Shown piece after piece: positions 1-4,824 of a stretch of 5,907 bases of DNA (positions are counted from its first letter, which is position 1; every line of letters starts with the position of its first letter). Made by a program: the position numbers and the translations under genes. The notes under the pieces were generated by a model. The model was not told the origin of the DNA and searched no databases. It saw only the letters and a list, made by a program, of their open reading frames with translations. The stretch is from Streptomyces sp. NRRL WC-3549 (GTDB lineage: Bacteria > Actinomycetota > Actinomycetes > Streptomycetales > Streptomycetaceae): assembly GCF_000721935.1 (NCBI RefSeq), contig NZ_KL585394.1, positions 262,469-268,375 on the forward strand. Direction: 5' to 3'.

Positions 1-15
1 GAGATGTGTATAAGA
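1..15. other. Probable sequencing-adapter remnant (Tn5/Nextera mosaic end)
   Basis: The first 15 bases, GAGATGTGTATAAGA, are identical to the start of the Nextera read-2 mosaic-end sequence, in which the next bases should be GACAG. Here the sequence changes to TGCGG. The stretch is also AT-rich compared with everything after it. An exact 15-base match at the very edge of the window is unlikely by chance. The likeliest reading is untrimmed library adapter at a contig end. The alternative is a real AT-rich promoter fragment. Confidence 0.6.
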
Positions 16-36
16 TGCGGTGCATCGCAAGGCGGA

Positions 37-71
37 GGGACATCCGCATACCGGATATATGGGGATGTCCC
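37..71. promoter_or_regulatory. Interrupted palindrome upstream of the kinase gene
   Basis: GGGACATCC (37-45) is the exact reverse complement of GGATGTCCC (63-71). Inside it, CATA (47-50) pairs with TATG (58-61) about the same centre (position 54), leaving one G/G mismatch and a 7-base loop. That gives 13 pairs out of 14. The element ends about 110 bases before the kinase start. It could be an operator for a dimeric regulator, or the terminator hairpin of a gene lying to the left. There is no T-tract, but actinobacterial terminators often lack one. No other feature is convincing in the 181-base leader, and I could not fix a promoter for the kinase. Confidence 0.5.
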
Positions 72-181
72 GACAACGCGGCGAGGTGCCGTAGCTGTCG
101 TCGTGCGCCCGCCGGGAAGTGCGGGACAGCCCTTAAGCTGCCTGCATTGGCCAACGCATCACTGTGGGGGGTACAGGGCTG

Positions 182-1801
182 ATGAGCCATGCGACGAAGG
201 ACTTCCAGCCACTTCAGGCCGACGACCCGCCCGTGGTCGCGGGCTACCGGCTCGCCGCACGCCTGGGCTCCGGTGGCATGGGCCAGGTGTATCTGTCGCA
301 CACCCAGGGCGGCCGACCCGTGGCGATCAAGGTCGTCCGGCCGGAGCTGGCCGACGACCCGGACTTCCGGCGGCGGTTCGGCCGGGAGATCAAGGCGGCC
401 CGCCGGGTCCGTGGGGCGTACACCGCCGAGTTGATCGACGCCCTGTACGTACCGGGGCCGTCGCTGACGGAGGCGGTGACCGGGCGCGGTCCGCTGCCGG
501 TGCCCGCGGTGCTGTGGCTGATGGCGGGGGTGGCCGAGGCGTTGCAGGCCATCCACGCCGAGGACATCGTGCACCGGGACCTGAAACCGTCGAACGTGCT
601 CCTGGCCGCCGACGGCCCGCGGGTGATCGACTTCGGTATCGCGCTCGCCGCCGACGGGACCTCGTACACGGCGACGGGGAGCACGATCGGCACGCCCTTC
701 TACATGGCCCCGGAGCAGGCGTCCGGGGGCGAGATCACGGCGGCGACGGACGTCTTCGCGCTCGGCCAGACGGCGGCGTTCGCGGCGCTCGGCAGGCCGC
801 TCTACGGCGACGGTCCGGCCGTCAACGTGCTGTACCGCATCGTGCACTCCGAACCCGACCTGTCCCTGCTGCCCGAGTCGCTGCGCCCGTTGTTCGCCCG
901 GTGCCTGGCAGCCGACCCGGCCGAGCGGGCCACGCCCGCGGAGGTCGTGGAGTGGTGCCGGCGACGGCTGGGCGCGGAGGCGGGCGGGGGGCCTGCCGTG
1001 TGGAAGGAGATCACCGGCCCCGAGGCGGCGGTACCGGCGCCGGTGCCCGAGCCGACCCTGACCTACCAGCGGTCGGGGGTGCCCGCGCCCGGCCCGCCGC
1101 AGCCGGGGTTCGCGGGGCCGACGCAGACGCCGGAGCAGCGCAAGTCCCGCGAGCGGCGCACCGCCCTGATCGCGACGGCCTGTGTGACGAGTGCCGCGTT
1201 GCTGGTGGTGGCACTGACCTGGTCGGTCATGGAGGCGAAGGGCCGGTCCGACGACCGGGCCTCGACCGGCTCCCAGCCGTCCGTGACGGGGCCTCCCACC
1301 ACGCCCTCGGGCTCCTCCGCCGGCACCGCGGACTCGGCCGACTCGACGGACTCTTCGGGGGCCGAGACCACCGGTGACGGCGCCCTCCCGGCGGACTCCC
1401 CCGAAGAGCCGCGGCCGGAGGGGTTCGCCATGGTCCAGCTGGACGCCGAGAACTCCATGAGCCTCAAGCAGACGGACCCGGCGCGCAAGGACAGGAAGGG
1501 CGACATCCGCTTCGGTTGCGCGGAGACCGGCTGCGAACTGAAGGGTGACAGCACCGTGTTCACCCCGATCTACCAAGGCAACGGCACCACCCTGGACGAG
1601 TGCCGTCACTTCCTCGAAACCGCCGAGAAGGAGGGGTACACCCGCTTGCCGCTGGCCGCGACGGCGGCCGGCACCGAGATCTGCATGCAGAACGCCGAGG
1701 GCGACATCGGTCTGTACGTGATCCAGACGAAGTCGACCGCCCTGCCGGAAGTCGCCTTCCTCCTGGGCGACCTGACCGTATGGCGGAACGCGGCACGGTA
1801 G
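182..1801 (+). CDS. Membrane-anchored Ser/Thr protein kinase with extracytoplasmic C-terminal domain; kinase domain lacks the beta5 region
   Basis: This encodes a 539-residue Hanks-type kinase that would phosphorylate Ser/Thr at the inner face of the membrane. Visible motifs are the glycine loop LGSGGMGQVY (28-37), catalytic Lys50 in VAIK, alpha-C Glu69, HRDLKPSN (131-138, catalytic Asp133), DFG (150-152), a Thr/Ser-rich activation loop, APE (176-178) and Asp190 of helix F. A Pro-rich juxtamembrane stretch (about 280-318) leads to one membrane span (about 327-347), a Ser/Thr-rich stalk (355-400) and a C-terminal domain with Cys446, 451, 474 and 501. There are no PASTA repeats. Glu69 lies only 64 residues before Asp133, against 79 in M. 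tuberculosis PknB (Glu59 to Asp138). The gap falls at IDA/LYVPG (85-92), where the beta4-beta5 turn, beta5 and gatekeeper belong, so activity is uncertain. ATG 182 is preferred over GTG 164 because the G-rich ribosome site at 166-171 lies between them, about 10 bases before the ATG. The sensed signal and substrates are unknown. Confidence 0.93.
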   Translation: MSHATKDFQPLQADDPPVVAGYRLAARLGSGGMGQVYLSHTQGGRPVAIKVVRPELADDPDFRRRFGREIKAARRVRGAYTAELIDALYVPGPSLTEAVTGRGPLPVPAVLWLMAGVAEALQAIHAEDIVHRDLKPSNVLLAADGPRVIDFGIALAADGTSYTATGSTIGTPFYMAPEQASGGEITAATDVFALGQTAAFAALGRPLYGDGPAVNVLYRIVHSEPDLSLLPESLRPLFARCLAADPAERATPAEVVEWCRRRLGAEAGGGPAVWKEITGPEAAVPAPVPEPTLTYQRSGVPAPGPPQPGFAGPTQTPEQRKSRERRTALIATACVTSAALLVVALTWSVMEAKGRSDDRASTGSQPSVTGPPTTPSGSSAGTADSADSTDSSGAETTGDGALPADSPEEPRPEGFAMVQLDAENSMSLKQTDPARKDRKGDIRFGCAETGCELKGDSTVFTPIYQGNGTTLDECRHFLETAEKEGYTRLPLAATAAGTEICMQNAEGDIGLYVIQTKSTALPEVAFLLGDLTVWRNAAR

Positions 1802-1811
1802 GTCATCGGCC

Positions 1812-1842
1812 CGGGACCGGTACACGACCGCCCACCGGCCCG
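1812..1842 (+). terminator. Candidate hairpin terminator after the kinase gene
   Basis: CGGG (1812-1815) pairs with CCCG (1839-1842), and CCGGT (1817-1821) pairs with ACCGG (1834-1838), with one bulged A and a 12-base loop. The 9-pair G/C-rich stem begins 10 bases after the kinase stop codon. There is no T-tract. The next gene appears to have its own promoter, which fits a transcript end here. In DNA this G/C-rich, such stems also arise by chance. Confidence 0.35.
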
Positions 1843-1858
1843 TGCGGACCCGCGTGGA

Positions 1859-1864
1859 TAGACT
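1859..1864 (+). promoter_or_regulatory. TAGACT -10 box of a probable leaderless promoter
   Basis: TAGACT fits the actinobacterial housekeeping -10 consensus (TANNNT) and ends 6 bases before the ATG at 1871. Transcription would then start at or next to the start codon, giving a leaderless mRNA. This agrees with the lack of a convincing Shine-Dalgarno sequence before that ATG. I see no good TTGAC-like -35 box 17-18 bases upstream, which is common in this group. Confidence 0.55.
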
Positions 1865-1870
1865 CCCCGC

Positions 1871-2530
1871 ATGGCGAGACGTGCGGTGCGGCGGCGAGCT
1901 CGGAAGGTCCTGGGCGAGGACCCGGTGGCCGTGGTGTGGTGCGAGGTGGCCAAGCCGATTCCCGTACCGCCCAAGGATGTTCACCGGGCGGCGGGCAACG
2001 GCCGGCTGAAGTCGAGGCACCACTGGCTGCTGTACGTCCTGGGCACCCTGTTCTTCTTCGTCGTGGTCCCGATGATGCTGCTCGAAAGGGCGGGCCGGCT
2101 GCTGGAGCCGGGACGGAGGTCGGGCCGGTCGCGGACCTCCTCCGCGGCGAGGGGCGCCGGGGCCGCCGCCTCCGCGCGGAGGGATGATCCCGGCGGAGGG
2201 GTCTTCGACGGTGACTGGTCGCTGGCCGCAGGGCAGTCGCTGCTGCGCTGGTACGGGCACTCGCCCAGCCCGAAGCGCCTGGTGATGCTGACCCGGGACC
2301 GCGTCTGTGTGGCCGCCTCCCCGCGTCGCAGGCTGTCGCCGACCAAGGCCGACGACTTCCGCATCGTCGTGGAGCACCCCTTCTCCGAGGCACGCGCCGA
2401 GGGCGAGGCGGGGCAGCCACGCGGTTTCGCCACCTTCCGGCTCCGCTTCGCCGACGGTTCCTGGCTGGAGCTCGGCCGGCTCGCCGAGCCGGACGACGCG
2501 GACCACTTCCTCCGCACGATCGGCGGCTGA
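1871..2530 (+). CDS. Single-pass membrane protein of unknown function with cytoplasmic-type C-terminal beta-rich domain
   Basis: I do not recognise a named family for this 219-residue protein. It starts with a very basic segment (residues 1-12, mostly Arg/Lys). One hydrophobic span follows (about 51-71, rich in Phe, Val and Leu), then a low-complexity Arg/Ser/Gly/Ala linker (about 78-110). The C-terminal part (about 112-219) reads as alternating strands (RLVMLTRDRVCVAA, FRIVVEHP, FATFRLRFADG, SWLELGRL) and ends in a short helix (DADHFLRTI). That order resembles small bacterial PH/GRAM-like domains, but this is an inference from pattern only. Positive residues before the span and Arg-rich sequence after it leave the topology open. 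The gene appears to have its own leaderless promoter and to end at a G/C-rich hairpin, so it may be transcribed separately from the kinase upstream. Coding status is supported by codon bias and the domain pattern. Confidence 0.8.
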   Translation: MARRAVRRRARKVLGEDPVAVVWCEVAKPIPVPPKDVHRAAGNGRLKSRHHWLLYVLGTLFFFVVVPMMLLERAGRLLEPGRRSGRSRTSSAARGAGAAASARRDDPGGGVFDGDWSLAAGQSLLRWYGHSPSPKRLVMLTRDRVCVAASPRRRLSPTKADDFRIVVEHPFSEARAEGEAGQPRGFATFRLRFADGSWLELGRLAEPDDADHFLRTIGG

Positions 2531-2532
2531 CG

Positions 2533-2548
2533 GGCCGCCCCGGCGGCC
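2533..2548 (+). terminator. G/C-rich hairpin just after the stop codon
   Basis: GGCCGCC (2533-2539) and GGCGGCC (2542-2548) are exact reverse complements. A realistic fold has 6 pairs and a 4-base loop, and flanking ACG/CGT can add pairs across one bulged G. It lies 3 bases after the stop codon of the 219-residue protein gene. It could end that transcript or reduce read-through into the small gene 68 bases further on. There is no T-tract. A second weaker hairpin, GCACG/CGTGC, lies at 2576-2588. Confidence 0.35.
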
Positions 2549-2603
2549 GTGCGTGGGCGGCGACGGGACCGCGCGGCACGGGCCGTGCGGCAAGACATCG
2601 GCC

Positions 2604-2611
2604 GGGGAGGG
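2604..2611 (+). promoter_or_regulatory. Ribosome binding site of the 56-residue membrane protein
   Basis: GGGGAGGG lies 4 bases before ATG 2616 and contains the GGAGG core. It is the strongest plus-strand ribosome site in the window and fixes the start of the small gene. Longer readings of the same frame start as far up as 2307 and would overlap most of the second half of the previous gene. Confidence 0.7.
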
Positions 2612-2615
2612 CGAC

Positions 2616-2786
2616 ATGTCGGGGCTCGACTGGGACGACGACAGCGACTACCACGCGGCTGTGGGGTGCACCTGGATCATGGTGGTCGTCGCCTCGGTCT
2701 GTTCGTTCGGGGTGATCGCGCTGTGGGTGGTCTCCACCGTGGGGGCGTCGTTCCTCCTCCAGCTCATCGAGGCGATGCAGCGGTGA
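2616..2786 (+). CDS. Small membrane protein, 56 residues, function unknown
   Basis: The predicted protein has an acidic N-terminus, MSGLDWDDDSDYH, followed by a long hydrophobic stretch (about residues 15-50, with Cys18 and Cys29) and the short polar end IEAMQR. It probably has one long span or two tightly packed ones, with no cleavable signal peptide evident. A strong GGGGAGGG ribosome site precedes the ATG, and the amino-acid make-up is that of a real membrane protein rather than a random G/C-rich frame, which would be rich in Arg, Ala and Pro. I do not recognise a family. It follows the 219-residue membrane protein by 85 bases and could be co-transcribed with it, although a hairpin lies between. 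It ends 27 bases from the stop codon of the convergent glycosyltransferase gene. Confidence 0.7.
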   Translation: MSGLDWDDDSDYHAAVGCTWIMVVVASVCSFGVIALWVVSTVGASFLLQLIEAMQR

Positions 2787-2813
2787 CGACCCGCCGCCAC
2801 GTCCCTCCCCTCC

Positions 2814-3857
2814 TCACCCCTCCGTCACGGCCGTCGCCCGCCAGGGCGCGAGCCGCTGCACGTCCCGGGCCGTCTCCGTGACCCCGCGCAGGAACCCCTG
2901 CGCGCGCGGCGACGCCGTGTCGCGCAGCCACTCGGGCGCTATGTCGCACACCGCGACCTTCACCCCCGTGCCCGTGAGGGCCAGCGGCAGGGTGTGGACC
3001 ACCGTGGACGGGAAGCTCAGCACCGTGTGGCCGATCGGGCCCCGGCGGGCGATGAGTTCCAGCGGGAGGTCCGGGCGGACGATCTCCAGGCCGGTGGCGG
3101 CCTCCAGGGCGTGGAGCTTCTCGGCGGACTCGCGCCGGTGCGCGAAGTAACGGGTCGCCCCGTGGGCGCGGGCCAGCGTGGCCACCGCCTCCTCGTACGG
3201 GACCGGGTCGATGACGCCCGTCTCCACCAGCGAGGTACCGACCAGGTCGGCGCCCTTGGTGAGGGTGGGCGGTCCGAAGCGCTCCCGGGTCCAGGCGAGG
3301 GTGTTGGGCGTGACCTCGACGCCCTCGGGGGGCTCGACCGGCATCGCCGTGAACACCTCGACCGTACGGGTCGCGGAGGGGACGAAGCTGCGGCGGGCCG
3401 CCGTGGTGACCGGGGCCAGCAGCAGTTCGCGCGGGCCCCGGCCGCCGCGCCGGTGCCAGCGCACCAGGCGTTCGCCCCGGGTCAGCTGGGCGACGAACTC
3501 CATGGTGGCCGTGCCGTCGTCCACCACCGTGATCCGGTGGGTACGCACCAGGGACAGCAGCAGGTGCACGTACCGGGAGAAGGGGTCGCCGATGACGACG
3601 CGGTCGGCCCTGCGGATCAGCCCGGTCAGCGTGCGCAGGGCCTTGAGAGGCGCGCCGGTCTCCCCGCGCGCCTCCTGCCAGCGGACCGTGGCGCCCTCGT
3701 CGCGGGCCAGCTCCGCCATCCTGCGCAGCTGTCCGCGCGACATCGGGTCGACCGGGGGGAGGACGACGACGACCGTGCTGTCGTGTTCTCCCCGGATGTG
3801 GGTCCACTCCAGGACGTTCAGGAGCTGGACCGGGCTCTCGACGAAGGCGAGGTTCAC
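2814..3857 (-). CDS. Polysialyltransferase-like glycosyltransferase
   Basis: This 347-residue protein probably transfers a CMP-activated nonulosonic acid to an acceptor or growing polymer on the cytoplasmic side of the membrane. It opens with NLAFVESPVQLLNVLEW, typical of bacterial alpha-2,8-polysialyltransferase-related enzymes. It then shows the acidic motif VVDDGTATMEF (Asp113-Asp114-Gly115), a HRRES segment (His240) where related enzymes have an HP-type motif, and SFPST (281-285) near the expected nucleotide-binding C-terminal lobe. I see no membrane span. The start is the GTG at 3855-3857, 11 bases after the stop codon of the synthase gene. Its ribosome site is poor, so translation may depend on coupling to the upstream gene. 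The same frame stays open far upstream, through the synthase gene and into the cytidylyltransferase gene, but that part is Arg/Pro-rich noise from G/C-rich DNA. Family assignment is from motifs only; linkage, acceptor and whether it polymerises cannot be read from the sequence. Confidence 0.85.
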   Translation of the reverse strand: MNLAFVESPVQLLNVLEWTHIRGEHDSTVVVVLPPVDPMSRGQLRRMAELARDEGATVRWQEARGETGAPLKALRTLTGLIRRADRVVIGDPFSRYVHLLLSLVRTHRITVVDDGTATMEFVAQLTRGERLVRWHRRGGRGPRELLLAPVTTAARRSFVPSATRTVEVFTAMPVEPPEGVEVTPNTLAWTRERFGPPTLTKGADLVGTSLVETGVIDPVPYEEAVATLARAHGATRYFAHRRESAEKLHALEAATGLEIVRPDLPLELIARRGPIGHTVLSFPSTVVHTLPLALTGTGVKVAVCDIAPEWLRDTASPRAQGFLRGVTETARDVQRLAPWRATAVTEG

Positions 3858-3868
3858 CGGTCGGCCCG

Positions 3869-4810
3869 TCAGACCGCGACCGGCTCGGCGGCCGGCGCGT
3901 TCTCGTTCTCGTTCTCGGCGACGACGCCCGTGACCCGGCGGAGCTTCTTCATCGGGCCCAGCTCGGAGGCGTAGACCTTCTTGACGCCGTCGCCGAGGGA
4001 GGCCTCGATGGTGCGGATGTCGCGCACCAGGCGCGTCAGGCCCTGCGGCTCGACGGAGGCGGCCTGGTCGGAGCCCCACATGGCGCGGTCCAGGGTGATG
4101 TGGCGCTCCACGAAGGTGGCGCCGAGGGCGACGGCGGCCAGTGTGGTCTGCAGGCCCGTCTCGTGTCCGCTGTAGCCGATCGGGACGTTCGGGTACTCCT
4201 GCTGGAGGGTGTTGATGACCCGCAGGTTGAGCTCCTCGGCCTTGGCCGGGTACGTGGACGTGGCGTGGCAGAGCAGGATGTTGTCGCTGCCCAGCACCTC
4301 GACCGCGTGCCGGATCTGACGGGGCGTGGACATGCCGGTGGAGAGGACGACCGTGCGGCCGGTGGCGCGCAGGGCCCGCAGCAGTTCGTCGTCGGTCAGG
4401 GAGGCGGAGGCGACCTTGTGGGCGGGGACGTCGAACTTCTCCAGGAAGGCGACGGCCTCGGTGTCCCACGGGGAGGCGAACCAGTCGATGCCGCGCGCGG
4501 CGCAGTGCTCGGAGATGGCGGTGTACTCGGCCTCGCCGAACTCCACGCGGTGGCGGTAGTCGATGTACGTCATCCGGCCCCAGGGGGTGTCGCGCTCGAT
4601 GTCCCACTGGTCGCGCGGGGTGCAGATCTCCGGGGTGCGCTTCTGGAACTTGACGGCGTCGCAGCCGGCTTCGGCGGCCACGTCGATCAGCGCGAGGGCG
4701 TTGTCGAGGTCGCCGTTGTGGTTGATGCCGATCTCGCCCGTGACGTAGACGGGGTGGCCGGGGCCGGCGGTGCGGGTGCCGAAGGTGCGCAGGCGGGAGG
4801 TGTTGCTCAT
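3869..4810 (-). CDS. neuB: NeuB-family nonulosonic acid synthase without SAF domain
   Basis: NeuB enzymes condense PEP with ManNAc, its 6-phosphate or a related sugar to form a nine-carbon sugar acid. The 313-residue protein is a TIM barrel with EIGINHNG (26-33), VKFQ (53-56), STGM (157-160), CHATSTYP (181-188), IGYSGHE (211-217) and ERHITLDRAMWGSDQAASVEP (235-255). His216 and His237 have the same 21-residue spacing as the metal-binding His215 and His236 of Neisseria meningitidis NeuB. The chain stops soon after ELGPMKKLRRV, followed only by a tail with three Glu-Asn repeats. The roughly 60-residue C-terminal SAF (antifreeze-like) domain, which gives an Arg to the partner active site in the meningococcal dimer, is absent. 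The ATG is preceded by AAGGAAG 7 bases upstream. The gene lies between the activating enzyme and the transferase in one operon. NeuB-family membership is certain; the sugar made (Kdn, Neu5Ac or other, free or 9-phosphorylated) is not. Confidence 0.95.
   Translation of the reverse strand: MSNTSRLRTFGTRTAGPGHPVYVTGEIGINHNGDLDNALALIDVAAEAGCDAVKFQKRTPEICTPRDQWDIERDTPWGRMTYIDYRHRVEFGEAEYTAISEHCAARGIDWFASPWDTEAVAFLEKFDVPAHKVASASLTDDELLRALRATGRTVVLSTGMSTPRQIRHAVEVLGSDNILLCHATSTYPAKAEELNLRVINTLQQEYPNVPIGYSGHETGLQTTLAAVALGATFVERHITLDRAMWGSDQAASVEPQGLTRLVRDIRTIEASLGDGVKKVYASELGPMKKLRRVTGVVAENENENAPAAEPVAV
3899..3916. repeat. Three tandem copies of GTTCTC near the end of the synthase gene
   Basis: The 6-base unit GTTCTC occurs three times without interruption. 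On the coding (minus) strand it reads GAGAAC three times, giving Glu-Asn-Glu-Asn-Glu-Asn (residues 299-304) in the C-terminal tail. Because the unit is 6 bases, copy-number changes would keep the reading frame. Confidence 0.9.
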
Positions 4811-4817
4811 GGTGGTG

Positions 4818-4824
4818 CTTCCTT
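4818..4824 (-). promoter_or_regulatory. Ribosome binding site of the synthase, overlapping the upstream stop codon
   Basis: On the minus strand AAGGAAG lies 7 bases before the ATG at 4808-4810. Its first two bases are the last two of the TAA stop codon (4823-4825) of the cytidylyltransferase gene. Ribosomes finishing the upstream gene therefore reach this site directly, which favours translational coupling and balanced output of the two enzymes. Confidence 0.75.

Noticed and set aside
144..157. Short palindrome around TTGGCCAA as an operator
   Set aside because: Only 8 central bases are perfect, with a mismatch before the outer GC pairs. Too short to support without comparative data.
164..181. 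GTG at 164 as the kinase start
   Set aside because: It would place the G-rich ribosome site inside the coding region and has no good site of its own. ATG 182 is better spaced.
4..1377. A 457-codon plus-strand frame overlapping the kinase
   Set aside because: It is Arg/Gly/Ala-rich without motifs and out of frame with the kinase, whose motifs are unmistakable. Its start also lies in the adapter-like bases.
2307..2615. Longer 159-codon version of the small membrane protein
   Set aside because: The extension overlaps the 219-residue protein gene in another frame and is Arg/Pro/Ser-rich. The strong ribosome site at 2604-2611 marks ATG 2616.
2787..2813. Bidirectional terminator between the convergent genes
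   Set aside because: The 27 bases are mostly C-rich on the plus strand and show no inverted repeat able to form a convincing stem.
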